Source: Polyangiaceae bacterium (lineage in GTDB: Bacteria; Myxococcota_A; Polyangia; Polyangiales; Polyangiaceae). From it: a stretch of DNA of 64,000 nt. The stretch covers positions 124,001 through 188,000 of the forward strand of contig CANJMI010000007.1 of assembly GCA_947475525.1 (NCBI GenBank), written 5' to 3'. Below, piece by piece: positions 9,692 through 18,451 of the stretch (its first letter is position 1; each line of letters opens with the position of its first letter). Both the position numbers and the translations under genes were made by a program. The notes under the pieces were generated by a model. It searched no databases. It was not told the DNA's origin and saw only the letters and a program-made list of their open reading frames with translations.

Positions 9692-10228
9692 ATGAAGCTT
9701 CAGCGCCATGTCGGCGCGCTATTTTCAATGACTTTGCGATTGACGCCGCTCGGTGCGCTTGTCGCCGGCGCGCTCATCGCGGGCTGCGCTCCACTCGCAA
9801 CAGCCCCTTCGTGGGCCGGCGGCGGCATGACGGTCACAGGCCCGGTCGGAGTGCCCAAGCTCGACATGGAAATCGTGGACGCCGAGGGGGCGTCCGAGAA
9901 AGGCGAAGTCATCTCCGCGCGGCATATTCTCGTCATGTACGCGGAATCGCAGGCCCGTCCAGACCACGTGATTCGAACGAAGCCGGAGGCCCTCGCTCGT
10001 GCCCAAGAGGCGCTGGCAAAACTCCGTGCCGGGGCGGAATTTTCCGACATTGTCGACGCGTACAGCGACGAACCCGGCGCCGCCGAGCGGGGGGGAGATT
10101 TGGGCCAGTTCGGTCGCAATGCGATGGTCAAACCGTTCAGCGACGCCGCCTTCAAGCTCACGGTGGGACAGCTAAGCGAAGTCATCGAGACCCGCTACGG
10201 CTACCACGTGATCAAGCGGACCCAGTAG
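9692..10228 (+). CDS. Parvulin-type peptidyl-prolyl isomerase lipoprotein
   Basis: 178 residues. The N-terminus carries a lipoprotein signal ending in LIAGC (an internal ATG at 9728 is an alternative start). A single parvulin (PpiC) domain fills the rest: ARHILVMY, the helix RAQEALAKLRAGAEF, the SDEPGAAERGGDLGQFG loop and the end GYHVIKRTQ. Parvulins catalyse cis/trans isomerisation of prolyl bonds; a lipidated one would act on proteins in the periplasm or at the outer membrane, as PrsA and PpiD relatives do. It is a minimal version with no SurA- or PrsA-like chaperone arm. It follows the amidotransferase gene by 15 bases. Confidence 0.88.
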   Translation: MKLQRHVGALFSMTLRLTPLGALVAGALIAGCAPLATAPSWAGGGMTVTGPVGVPKLDMEIVDAEGASEKGEVISARHILVMYAESQARPDHVIRTKPEALARAQEALAKLRAGAEFSDIVDAYSDEPGAAERGGDLGQFGRNAMVKPFSDAAFKLTVGQLSEVIETRYGYHVIKRTQ

Positions 10229-10251
10229 GGCACGCGAGCCCCAAACCGCGG

Positions 10252-11148
10252 TCACGCACGTGGGTGCGCGCGGCGGTATTGCCGCCGAACGTGGTCGGTG
10301 ACGACATGCGTGTAGATCTCGGTCGTCGAGATGTCGGCGTGACCGAGCATCGTCTGGACGCTGCGCAGATCGGCGCCGTGCTCGAGGAGGTGCGTGGCGA
10401 AACTGTGGCGCAATTTGTGAGGCGAGGTCGGCTTCCGAATTCCGGCCACGCGCGCGTACAAAAGGACGCGTTTCCAGAAAGCCTGACGAGTCAGCGCCTT
10501 GCCCGATGGGGCGAGGAAGAGCACACGGCTCGTTGCGGCCCGAGGGTGCTGCGCGCGGTCGACGAGATAGACCTCGAGCGCCGCGATGGTCACGTCTCCG
10601 ATCGGAACGAGCCGTCTTTTGCTGCCTTTTCCGAACGCGGCCACCACGCCGCGCCGGCGGTCGACGTCGGCGAGGGTGAGTTTGCAAAGTTCGCTGACAC
10701 GCAACCCAGCGGCATAGAGCACCTGCAACATCGCGCGGTCCCTTCGCCCGCGAGGGTGCCCGGCATCGGGCGCGTCGAGGAGCCGCAACACCTCCTCCAC
10801 CGTGAGAACCTGCGGGAGCCGGCGACCGAGCTTCGGTCGATCGATGAGCTCGCACGGGTCTTGAGTGAGCATGCGCTCATGGATGAGATAGCGGCAAAAG
10901 CCTCGCACTGAGGAAAGGTGACGCGCGGCCGAACGCGGCCCAATGCCGTCCCGGCCGAGGCGGACGAGGAAGCTCGAGACGGCGCTTGTCGTAATTTCCG
11001 TGGCGCAGAGGATTCCGGCCGTTTCGAGGTGCTCGGCGAATTTGGCGAGGTCACGCGCGTAGGCCTGGACGCTGTTGTCCGCGAGACCGCGCTCGATACG
11101 AACGTGGTCGAGATAGCCGTCGACGCAGCGATCAATCGGGTGGCTCAC
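10252..11148 (-). CDS. xerD: Tyrosine recombinase XerD
   Basis: 298 residues from the GTG at 11148, exactly the usual XerC/XerD length; the frame is open further upstream, but that part only mirrors the opposite-strand hydrolase gene. A SAM-like core-binding domain (residues 5-90) precedes the catalytic domain. All catalytic residues are visible: Arg150 in GLRVSEL, Lys174 in GKGSK, His244 and Arg247 in PHKLRHSFATHLLEHGADLR, His270 in MLGHADISTT and Tyr279 in EIYTHV. It resolves chromosome dimers at dif together with XerC. XerD is preferred over XerC on the basis of the GADLRSVQTMLGH region, but the assignment between the two is not certain. The gene stands alone. Confidence 0.88.
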   Translation of the reverse strand: MSHPIDRCVDGYLDHVRIERGLADNSVQAYARDLAKFAEHLETAGILCATEITTSAVSSFLVRLGRDGIGPRSAARHLSSVRGFCRYLIHERMLTQDPCELIDRPKLGRRLPQVLTVEEVLRLLDAPDAGHPRGRRDRAMLQVLYAAGLRVSELCKLTLADVDRRRGVVAAFGKGSKRRLVPIGDVTIAALEVYLVDRAQHPRAATSRVLFLAPSGKALTRQAFWKRVLLYARVAGIRKPTSPHKLRHSFATHLLEHGADLRSVQTMLGHADISTTEIYTHVVTDHVRRQYRRAHPRA

Positions 11149-11280
11149 GCGCCAAGGATCGGCCAAGCGGGGCAAACGGTCAAAATCGATGGGTGTGCGG
11201 TCGTAGGACCGACGCCGAGTGACGCCTCGCGCGCGCGGCTTCGAAACGGCGCAACGGAGCTTTCGTGTAGAGTGCGCCGC

Positions 11281-12096
11281 GTGGAAGCGTTCGAGGTCAT
11301 CGAGCCAGCCGACGATTCGCCCGTCCTCGTCGAGATCCCTCATGCCGGACTCGAGCTCGACGCGCCAACGATGAACTGGCTGGTGGCGCCCGCTCGCAGC
11401 ATTGCGCGCGATGCTGACCTCTACGTCGATGAGCTCTACACCGACGCGCCTAGGCTTGGAGCCACGGTGTTGCGAGCGAACGTCAGCCGATTCGCCGTCG
11501 ACCTCAACCGCGCGAGCGACGACTTCGACGGGCAGACCGTCGAGGGTGGAAGCACCGCCGACCGGCCCCGCGGCGTCGTGTGGCGGCTCACCTCCGAAGG
11601 GTGCCAAGTGCAGCGCGAGCGCATGCCCCGTGTCGAGCTCGAGCGCAGGCTCGACCGGTATTGGCGTCCATACCACCAGGCGCTAGCGGCACTGCTCGAG
11701 CGCAAGCGCGCGCGGTTCGGACACGCCGTCTTGTTGTGCGCGCACTCGATGCCAACCCCAAAAGTCCGTGGATTGCGTTCGTTCGCGCAGAGCGCGGTGG
11801 CCGACGTCGTCCCGGGCACCCGCGGAAGAACCTCGGCCGCAGGTCGCTGGATCGATGAAGTCGATCGCCTGGCGCGCGACCATGGCTTCTCGGTGGAGCA
11901 CGACTTTCCGTATCGCGGCGGCTTCAGCACGATGCACTACGGGCGCCCCGACCTCGAGGTGCACGCCATCCAACTCGAACTCGCGCGACGCCTGTACATG
12001 GACGAAGATACGCTCGTTCTCGATCCGCGCGGAGTGGCGCGGGTGCGGCGCTTCACGACCGACCTCATCGAACGACTCGTGACCTCAGCGCCTTAG
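11281..12096 (+). CDS. N-formylglutamate amidohydrolase family protein
   Basis: 271 residues from the GTG at 11281, 132 bases from the divergent xerD. The family signature is clear: VLVEIPHAGLE at the N-terminus (zinc-binding region), DLYVDELY, ANVSRFAVDLNR, then CAHSMP, a C-terminal GGFSTMHYGRP and the final HAIQLELARRLYMDE. These proteins (HutG-type) hydrolyse N-formyl-L-glutamate at the end of one histidine degradation route, and some members act on other N-acyl amino acids. No other hut gene is present in the window, so the histidine link is only a family expectation. Confidence 0.87.
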   Translation: MEAFEVIEPADDSPVLVEIPHAGLELDAPTMNWLVAPARSIARDADLYVDELYTDAPRLGATVLRANVSRFAVDLNRASDDFDGQTVEGGSTADRPRGVVWRLTSEGCQVQRERMPRVELERRLDRYWRPYHQALAALLERKRARFGHAVLLCAHSMPTPKVRGLRSFAQSAVADVVPGTRGRTSAAGRWIDEVDRLARDHGFSVEHDFPYRGGFSTMHYGRPDLEVHAIQLELARRLYMDEDTLVLDPRGVARVRRFTTDLIERLVTSAP

Positions 12097-12127
12097 GTGT
12101 ATCGTTCTTCGGCTCGAAGCGACTGCC

Positions 12128-13042
12128 ATGACCCCCGACGACTTCGATGCCCTTCGGCCCCCGGAACGCGGGGCCCGGTCCGAGAGCATCGCGCCGCGTC
12201 CACTTTTGGCGTCCGAGGCGCTGAAAGACGAGCTCGCTCCGGTCGAGCCGCTCCGACGCGCGGCGGTGGTCGGTGCGCTCACCGCCGGTGCGTTCTTGGG
12301 CGCGATGGGCTTCGCGCCTGCGTGGAATCCAGCCGGAAAGCCTTGGGCGGAGCTCGCGTGCAGCGCCGCCTTGATCGGCTTCGGTACCGCACCGCTCTCG
12401 TACGCGACGCGTGCCATCGGTCTCCTCGTGTGTGGGCTGGTCGTTGGACTCGCGGGGGTTGCCGGCATTGGGCCGGCGAGTGTGCTCGGCTACTCGGTCG
12501 GTGAGTGGGGCGTGCTCTCGCTCATCGCGGCCGTCGCGCTGCCGGCGGCGTTGCTATTTCGAAGCCATTATCGTGCCTACGGGGGCGCCCGCCCGATTCT
12601 CGCGGCGGCCCTCGTCCTGTGCGGCCCATTCGCAATTTTCACGGGATTCGGCCTAAACGCAGATTCGCCCTTGATCGCCGTCACGAGCGGGGTGGCCCTG
12701 GTGGCGCTCGGACTTGGACTGCTCGGCTTCATGGGTTCGCAAGCCGCGCTCGCCGGCGGGGCCCTGGCGGCCGTGATCGTCGCGGCCATCGCGAGCCCGG
12801 TCGCCGCCCACGCGGCAGCCCGCCTTGAACTCACGTCACCTCTCGAATGGCTCTCCGCCCTCGGTAGTTCGCTCGCCTTCGCAGTCGGCTGTGGCGTGGC
12901 ATCTCTCGGTGGATTCCAGTTACTCGCGAGCCGCCATTGGGTTCGTGCGCGCGCCGTCGATGTGCACCCGCCGCGCAACGAACTGCCCGCACCCGCCCCT
13001 TCCGCGCCATCGCTAACGGACACCTGGAACGACCGCCGCTGA
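12128..13042 (+). CDS. Polytopic membrane protein of unknown function
   Basis: 304 residues. A 45-residue charged N-terminus precedes a hydrophobic core with about seven membrane segments (roughly residues 46-66, 77-96, 99-125, 129-145, 153-170, 177-215, 225-240 and 248-270), and the C-terminal tail is Pro-rich and soluble. The segments are Ala/Gly/Leu-rich and contain no conserved charged residues that would mark a known transporter. It starts 31 bases after the amidohydrolase and 55 bases before the next gene on the same strand, so it may be part of that transcript. I do not recognise the family. Confidence 0.7.
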   Translation: MTPDDFDALRPPERGARSESIAPRPLLASEALKDELAPVEPLRRAAVVGALTAGAFLGAMGFAPAWNPAGKPWAELACSAALIGFGTAPLSYATRAIGLLVCGLVVGLAGVAGIGPASVLGYSVGEWGVLSLIAAVALPAALLFRSHYRAYGGARPILAAALVLCGPFAIFTGFGLNADSPLIAVTSGVALVALGLGLLGFMGSQAALAGGALAAVIVAAIASPVAAHAAARLELTSPLEWLSALGSSLAFAVGCGVASLGGFQLLASRHWVRARAVDVHPPRNELPAPAPSAPSLTDTWNDRR

Positions 13043-13097
13043 CATCGAATGCTTGAGTCGCTGGAGCCCAGAGGCCGAAGCCTGTAGCGTGCCCGCC

Positions 13098-13811
13098 GTG
13101 ACTAGCCTGCGGATTGGACTGAGTCGATGGAATGGCAAGCTCTCGAACTACGCGAAGCGTTACGGCTTGCTCGAGCTAAACAGCGATGAGCTGCCGGCAC
13201 CTGCCCCGTTGCGCAAGTGGCGGCGGCAAGTGCCTCCCGCGTTTGCCTTCAGCCTGCTATTGCCACGCCTCGTGGCGGAGCTGCAAACGGGAGCTGCGCG
13301 CGACGCGGCACTCGCCGGTGCCATTGCAGCGGCGACGGCCCTTCAAGCAAGCGTGCTTGTGCTCGCGACCCCGCCGAGCGTGAGGCCCACCAAGGCGAAC
13401 ATCGAACGCCTTGCCGCGCTCGCGGCAGCGCTCCCGAAAGAAGGGCACTTGGTCGCATGGGAGCCGAGCGGCATCTGGTCCCCGGAGGAAGTCGAGCAGG
13501 TCTCCGCGCTTTTCGGTTGGCTAGCCGTCGTCGATGCCGCGGAGCAGGAGGTCCCGGACGGGCCGATTGTCTACACGCGACTCCGAGCGATCGGCAAAGG
13601 GAACCGCCTGGGCCCGAACCGACTGCAGCGCGTCGCCGAGCAGCTTGCCGGCCGGCGAGAGGCTTACATCGTGGCGGACCAGTCGGTCGCGACGAGGCTG
13701 AAGAGTGGCCTTGCAGCAGCGATCGATCGCGCCGGCGTCGACCACCCTGTGCCCCAGCTCTTCAAGCCGTCCACGTCCCTCGACCTCGACGGACTCGACG
13801 AGGAGCAATGA
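13098..13811 (+). CDS. DUF72 (YecE)-like protein
   Basis: About 237 residues from the GTG at 13098; a TTG at 13053 is an alternative start. The protein begins with LRIGLSRWNGKLSNYAKRY, continues with the FAFSLLLPR strand, and has VLVLATPPSVRPT and HLVAWEPSGIW, the pattern of the DUF72 fold (a TIM-barrel-like family whose members often carry FSvKaPR and WEpR equivalents). The family's function is not established. It is shorter than typical DUF72 proteins, and its C-terminal half is divergent. The stop overlaps the next start in an ATGA, so the two proteins are probably produced together. Confidence 0.65.
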   Translation: MTSLRIGLSRWNGKLSNYAKRYGLLELNSDELPAPAPLRKWRRQVPPAFAFSLLLPRLVAELQTGAARDAALAGAIAAATALQASVLVLATPPSVRPTKANIERLAALAAALPKEGHLVAWEPSGIWSPEEVEQVSALFGWLAVVDAAEQEVPDGPIVYTRLRAIGKGNRLGPNRLQRVAEQLAGRREAYIVADQSVATRLKSGLAAAIDRAGVDHPVPQLFKPSTSLDLDGLDEEQ

Positions 13812-14857
13812 GCATCGGCAAGGCAGCCGGTAGCAACGCCGACGCGGAGGCCGCAGCAGAGTTACTGCTCCACGATGGCGGCAACAGCATCGACGCTATT
13901 ATCGGCGGTTTTCTCGCGGCGGCGGCGTTGGACTCGGCCACGCTCTTCGCGCCAGTCGGCATCATCGTCGCCGGTGTCGGTCGCGGTGTCCGCTGCATCG
14001 ATGGCCGGCCGCTGCAACCCGGCGCCGGTCAGCGACGTCCGCGCGGAGTCGCTCCCGGGCAAGCGACGCCAATCGCGGCCTTCGCGGCGGCGCCTCGGTC
14101 GCTCGCGGCACTCGCGATCGCTCACACTTACGGCGCGAACAAAGCGATGTCGATGCTTGCGCGCCCTGCCGTCACCGCCGCGCGCAAGCTTGGCTCGGAG
14201 GCTCGCGCAAACCTGCTCTCGATGTTCGCGACACGCGGGCCTCGCGTATTGCAGCAGAGCGACGTCGAGCGGGCGCTGCTAGCGGCGGGTGGCCAAAGCG
14301 CGGGCGGCATGCTCGGCGCGGAGGACCTCGATGACCTGACGCCGACGGACGAACGCGCGACGCTGTTCACGCTCGGCCACGATACGACGGCGGCGTTGCC
14401 TTCATGGCAGCCAGACGACGGCGGCACCCGCCCCGGCGACGTCACGCGCCGCGAGCACCTTCGCTCGTCCGAAGTGCTCGTCGCCGCCGACGCCAACGGA
14501 ACCGTCGCGGCGATCGCGTGGAGCCCCGACACCGAGGGAGTCCTCGTTCCTGAATTCGACGTCCGGCTCCCGGCCGATGCCGCGCCGGTGCTACGCGGCG
14601 TACCGCGCGTGGCCCCCAAGTCCCCGCGCCCATCGGCACTACCCCTCGCTGTCCTGTCTCGTCCGTCCGACGGTTGGTATGCCGCGATCGCCGTAAGCGC
14701 ACGCGGCGATCTGCAGCCCGGCGAGCTCCGTCTCGACGGCGGTGCGCTCGCCGTGTTGTTGGACGAACTCGCCCACGTGGAGCGCGGAACGCTTGCACTC
14801 GGAGCCAGCGTCACGCGAGGCAAGGTGCAGTCGCTCCGCGTTCCCGGCCGCCGGTAG
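13808..14857 (+). CDS. Gamma-glutamyltransferase-like protein, probably degenerate
   Basis: 349 residues from the ATG at 13808, overlapping the DUF72-like stop. The N-terminus, SNADAEAAAELLLHDGGNSIDA followed by an Ala-rich helix, matches the GGT large-subunit opening (A...aG..iL..GGNAvDAA). The middle has GPRVLQQSDV and GAEDL, which resemble the region before the GGT autoprocessing site. The protein is far shorter than the usual 550-580 residues, and I do not see the Thr-x-His/Thr-Ser cleavage and nucleophile motif, so autoprocessing and transferase activity are doubtful. It may be a structural or regulatory relative. Confidence 0.6.
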   Translation: MSIGKAAGSNADAEAAAELLLHDGGNSIDAIIGGFLAAAALDSATLFAPVGIIVAGVGRGVRCIDGRPLQPGAGQRRPRGVAPGQATPIAAFAAAPRSLAALAIAHTYGANKAMSMLARPAVTAARKLGSEARANLLSMFATRGPRVLQQSDVERALLAAGGQSAGGMLGAEDLDDLTPTDERATLFTLGHDTTAALPSWQPDDGGTRPGDVTRREHLRSSEVLVAADANGTVAAIAWSPDTEGVLVPEFDVRLPADAAPVLRGVPRVAPKSPRPSALPLAVLSRPSDGWYAAIAVSARGDLQPGELRLDGGALAVLLDELAHVERGTLALGASVTRGKVQSLRVPGRR

Positions 14858-14875
14858 TGCAGGCCTTCAGGTGGC

Positions 14876-16390
14876 TCACCCTGGGTGGAAACTGATCGGG
14901 TAGCTTACCCGAACGACCCCGCCATCCGGCGCGGGGAAGCTCAATCCCTGAAAGGCGCGGGCAACGCAGTTGACGACGCCCGCATCGGGCAAACTACCGC
15001 CCCCGCCGACGCTCGCCACGCTGCCGTCGCGACCGATGACGAAGAGCACGCTCACGGTGCCTTCGAGGGTTGGGTTCTGCCTGAGTCCGTTTTCGTAGCA
15101 GAAGCGGAAGCGTCCGAAATTCTGGCGCACGATTGACTGAATCGTCTCGGGCGGCAGGCGCCCGCCGTTGAAGCTCGTGACGCCCATCCGAACCACCGGC
15201 GCCGCGGTGGCGTGCCGGCGCGAGACATATCCACCCGCGAGTCCGAAGCCCGTTCCCTTCCCAGAACCGCTGCCGTGCCCGAGCGTGCCGATGGACCCGA
15301 GCCCGAGACCTTCACCGGGTCCGTCGCCGCCTTCACCGATGCCGGTCAGACCGAGCCCACCGATACCCGACGACTCACCCGGCGCGTCGCCCCACATCGA
15401 ACCACGGGCGCTCATGGGATCGCTGCCGAGGCTGTCGTCACGGCCCCATGGAGCCGTCGGTGCGTCCACGTCGGCGCCGGCCCCATTTTTCAGCAGTCCG
15501 ATCATGCCGAACTCGGCCGCGTCACGTAGCGCCGCTTGTCGCCCGATATGCGGATCGGGATTCGATTCGGGACCCTCGACAGCGAATCGCCGCCCCTTGG
15601 CGCTGGCTGCCGGCGTGCCCATCGAGCCCGCCGTGCCCTTGGCGCCCACGCCTCCGCCATTCTCCTTCTCGGAGCCGGGCGTCGTCTCGGTGAGCTGCTC
15701 GTTCGGCCTTTCCGTGCGTTCGCGCTCGGCGACAACCTCGAGGTAATGCGAGATGAGGTAACGCTTGTCATCGTTCATCTCGTCGTCCGGGGTGCGGTTG
15801 AGCTCCGGGGTAAAAAATGCGGCGGCCGCGAGCAGCCCGCCAACCCCCACACCGGCACCGAGCACATAGGCGAGCGCCGAACCCGTTGCGAGCGCAGCCA
15901 GTGTGACCGCCCCTGCCACCTTCCGAGCACGGGCGATGCCTTGAACCTCAAAGACGAGATCGTCGAGTTCGATGCGCACATTCACGCCGCAATGCAGGGC
16001 AACGCGACCGTTCGGCGACGCGTCGCGCAGCGCGGTCCTTTCGCCCGTCGCCGCGTGCTCGACAAAGCCGACTCCGTTCGGCGGAACCACCACGAACGGC
16101 GCACCGTCCGTAAGCTCGACGACCGCCATACGCCCGGCCCCGAGCTTGTTTGCCGGAAGCGCATAGTCGACGTGCGACGACCGACCGAGCGATTCACCGA
16201 CGTAGAAGGAGCGAACGGGCGCGAGGTGCACGACGTAAATGAGGTTTTTTCCCCACGAGATACGAACCTCCACCGCGGATGCGCGGGTCTCCGCCGTTGA
16301 GGAAAACTGCGGCGTGCGCGTCGCCGTGGCGACGAGCGGGTTCGTGTCGTGAATTTCGTTGGTGGCGTGGAATTTTTGTGCGCTGCTCAT
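14876..16390 (-). CDS. AgmX/PglI-type TonB-like membrane protein
   Basis: 504 residues from the ATG at 16390. Residues about 40-165 form a beta-rich N-terminal region with an FHA-like pattern (FYVGESLGRSSHVDY, LDDLVFEVQG). A membrane helix pair follows (AGAVTLAALATGSALAYVLG and GVGGLLAAAAFF), then a long Gly/Ser/Pro-rich spacer, then a C-terminal domain with QSIVRQNFGRFRFCYENGL, a conserved-looking RDGSVASV and FPAPDGGVVRVSYPISF. That end is the AgmX/PglI C-terminal (TonB-like) domain known from gliding-motility proteins of Myxococcus. The spacer would allow it to span the periplasm. It is convergent with the GGT-like gene. Confidence 0.75.
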   Translation of the reverse strand: MSSAQKFHATNEIHDTNPLVATATRTPQFSSTAETRASAVEVRISWGKNLIYVVHLAPVRSFYVGESLGRSSHVDYALPANKLGAGRMAVVELTDGAPFVVVPPNGVGFVEHAATGERTALRDASPNGRVALHCGVNVRIELDDLVFEVQGIARARKVAGAVTLAALATGSALAYVLGAGVGVGGLLAAAAFFTPELNRTPDDEMNDDKRYLISHYLEVVAERERTERPNEQLTETTPGSEKENGGGVGAKGTAGSMGTPAASAKGRRFAVEGPESNPDPHIGRQAALRDAAEFGMIGLLKNGAGADVDAPTAPWGRDDSLGSDPMSARGSMWGDAPGESSGIGGLGLTGIGEGGDGPGEGLGLGSIGTLGHGSGSGKGTGFGLAGGYVSRRHATAAPVVRMGVTSFNGGRLPPETIQSIVRQNFGRFRFCYENGLRQNPTLEGTVSVLFVIGRDGSVASVGGGGSLPDAGVVNCVARAFQGLSFPAPDGGVVRVSYPISFHPG

Positions 16391-16672
16391 GTCGTGCCTC
16401 CCGGTTCCCTCAATGGGGACGCCGGTGCTGACACGCGGTCCGCACGCCAAGTTCCAACAAACTGAGCGGGCTCCTCAACGCGACACCGAGCAGCACGATT
16501 CCAACAGGAGTCGGGCGAGCGGTGGCCGGGCAGCCGAGTGCACAAAATGGAGGTGCGCCCCGATGCACGACACACCGAGGCGAACCACGCAGCTCTCGCT
16601 TCAGCAAGGCGACGGAACGCACATGCGTCGGGCGAGGAGCCACGCACGCACGGACATTAGCCGCAGGGCTGA

Positions 16673-16909
16673 CTACCGAAGGCCGGGGATCTTGAAACCG
16701 TGCTTCTTCGCGTACGCGACGAGCCCGAGCTTGTCGATGCTGCGAATGTCGCGTGTCGACACGGTGAGAGTGACGAAGCCGCTGAGCTCCGGAACCCACA
16801 CGCGACGCCCGCGAACGTTGACGTTCTGCCAACGCTTCGTCTTGATGTTGGAGTGGGAAACGCTGTTTCCCTTGAGCTTCCGCTTACCGGTGATGTCGCT
16901 CTTCGCCAT
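16673..16909 (-). CDS. rpmB: 50S ribosomal protein L28
   Basis: 78 residues. The ATG at 16909 has a good ribosome binding site (GAGG eight bases upstream), and the protein starts MAKSDITGKRKLKGN. SVSHSNIKTKRWQNVNV, the VRGRRVWVPELSGFVTLTVSTR core and the end GFKIPGLR are typical for L28. It has no zinc-binding Cys pairs, so it is the C-minus form. It stands alone rather than with rpmG. The 156 bases to the next gene at 17066 hold its promoter, but I cannot pick out a clear one. Confidence 0.95.
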   Translation of the reverse strand: MAKSDITGKRKLKGNSVSHSNIKTKRWQNVNVRGRRVWVPELSGFVTLTVSTRDIRSIDKLGLVAYAKKHGFKIPGLR

Positions 16910-17065
16910 AGCTGAATCCTCACGCGCCCGGCCAGACCGGGTGGAAACGGCGGTTTTAGTGGATCTGGCTCGGAAGTCAAGTGAGGACGCGGTCCCGGGA
17001 GCCACAGAGGCTAGCGATGCGCAACGAGTAGCCCATTCGCCGATTTCTCGGTAATCATTTGGGTC

Positions 17066-18418
17066 ATGGTTCCACGTTCAGCTTCGGCGGTCCGATTGCT
17101 TCTCGCGGTGATGGTGGTCCTTGGCGCGTGCCAAGGAGGCTCCAAGCTGCTGATCAACGAAATTGCAGGCGGAGCGGGTGGAGCGGGTGGAACGGGCGGT
17201 AGCAGCACGAGCGCCGGTGGGGAATGCGCCGCAACCGCGTGCGGCGACGCGTGCGTCGACACCGCGAGTGACCCGGCCAACTGCGGCGCGTGCGGAAAAG
17301 CCTGCGCCCCGGGCGAGACGTGCACAGCGGGGGCATGCGCCCTCGACTGCGGCGGCGGCACAACGATGTGCCCCGGCGCGATGGGTCCGACGTGCGCCGA
17401 CACGAAAGTCGACCCGGCCAACTGCGGCGCGTGCGGAAAAGCCTGCGCCCCGGGGGAGCTCTGCGGGGCTGGAGCGTGCGTGACCTCGTGCGGGGGCGGC
17501 ACCACGGCGTGCGGGCAATCGTGCATCGATGTGGCGCACGATCCCAATCACTGCGGCGGCTGCGACAAGGCGTGTCCAAACGCGCCGAACGCGAAGGCGT
17601 ATTGTGTCGACGCGACGTGCGGGTTGGCCTGCGTGACCGACTTCGGTGATTGCAATGACCTCAGCGCCGATGGCTGCGAGAAACCCCTTACGACGACGGA
17701 CGACTGCGGAGGCTGCGGCGCGAAGTGCGCGCTTCTCAACGCGACCCCGGCATGCGTGAGCGGCGCGTGCGTGGTCAAGACGTGCACTCTCGGATTTGCC
17801 GACTGCGACAAGGACGGCAAAAGCTGCGAGACGAACCTCGCGAGCGACGTGAAGAACTGCGGCGCGTGCGGCATGAAGTGCTTGGCGAACGAGGTCTGCA
17901 GCGACATGAAGTGCCAGCAACTCGGCTGCCAAAAAGGAGCCGTCGAGCTCAGCGCGTCGCCGGGCGGGGACATGAAGGTCTGCGACGATCCGACCGACGC
18001 CACCTGCGAGCAAGACGTCGAAACGCTCTGCCCGAGCGGATGGCAACTTTGCTCCCGCGAGCAATTCGTCAATCGAAACACAGGGTGGATGTATTCGATA
18101 AGCGGAGCCAACGTCGTGGTTGCCGAAGCGTATTGCCGCAACGGCGGCGGCGCCGGTCACTACACGCTCGGGCCCTACGGCGGCAATGTCCTCGGAGACG
18201 ACGTCCCCTTGAACTGTGGCTATGGCACCTCACGCGAGAGCTGCGTATCGGACTACGGTTGCAACGAAAAGTCGGTGCATGCGCTGTGCTGCGCGCCGAC
18301 GCCGAGCTGCGGCAACGGCGCCGTCGACAGCGTAGAGGAAGGCTGCGACGACAAGAATCTGGTCGAGACCGACGCGTGCCTCAACAATTGCACGCTGCGG
18401 CAGCCACCGGGCTGCTGA
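17066..18418 (+). CDS. Cysteine-rich repeat lipoprotein
   Basis: 450 residues with a lipoprotein signal (MVPRSASAVRLLLAVMVVLGAC, Cys at 22). A Gly/Ser linker follows, then tandem modules with the pattern C-C-C-DP-NCGxCGxxCxxxxxCxxGxC, two of them identical over 44 bases of DNA. A region of different type begins near residue 300 (ETLCPSGWQLCSREQFVNR), and the C-terminus has CGNGAVDSVEEGCDD, a motif seen in the myxobacterial Cys-rich repeat (TIGR-type) proteins. About 60 cysteines suggest many disulfides and a surface location. Such proteins are abundant in myxobacteria and their roles are mostly unknown. Confidence 0.8.
   Translation: MVPRSASAVRLLLAVMVVLGACQGGSKLLINEIAGGAGGAGGTGGSSTSAGGECAATACGDACVDTASDPANCGACGKACAPGETCTAGACALDCGGGTTMCPGAMGPTCADTKVDPANCGACGKACAPGELCGAGACVTSCGGGTTACGQSCIDVAHDPNHCGGCDKACPNAPNAKAYCVDATCGLACVTDFGDCNDLSADGCEKPLTTTDDCGGCGAKCALLNATPACVSGACVVKTCTLGFADCDKDGKSCETNLASDVKNCGACGMKCLANEVCSDMKCQQLGCQKGAVELSASPGGDMKVCDDPTDATCEQDVETLCPSGWQLCSREQFVNRNTGWMYSISGANVVVAEAYCRNGGGAGHYTLGPYGGNVLGDDVPLNCGYGTSRESCVSDYGCNEKSVHALCCAPTPSCGNGAVDSVEEGCDDKNLVETDACLNNCTLRQPPGC
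17270..17454 (+). repeat. 44-bp exact direct repeat inside the Cys-rich lipoprotein gene
   Basis: The 44 bases from 17270 to 17313 recur identically at 17411 to 17454, a period of 141 bases (47 codons). Both copies encode the DPANCGACGKACAPG part of the Cys-rich module. The bases on both sides differ, so the identity is confined to the repeat. Confidence 0.85.
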
Positions 18419-18451
18419 TCGGCGGCGGCACCTTCCCCGCAAGCCCCGCAG

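Noticed and set aside
10252..11148. XerD-like gene as a phage or mobile-element integrase
   Set aside because: Length and all catalytic motifs fit chromosomal XerD; there are no attachment sites, tRNA genes or other mobile genes near it.
10918..11280. Upstream extension of the amidohydrolase frame
   Set aside because: It overlaps the xerD coding region on the other strand and lacks family similarity; the GTG at 11281 starts the conserved part.
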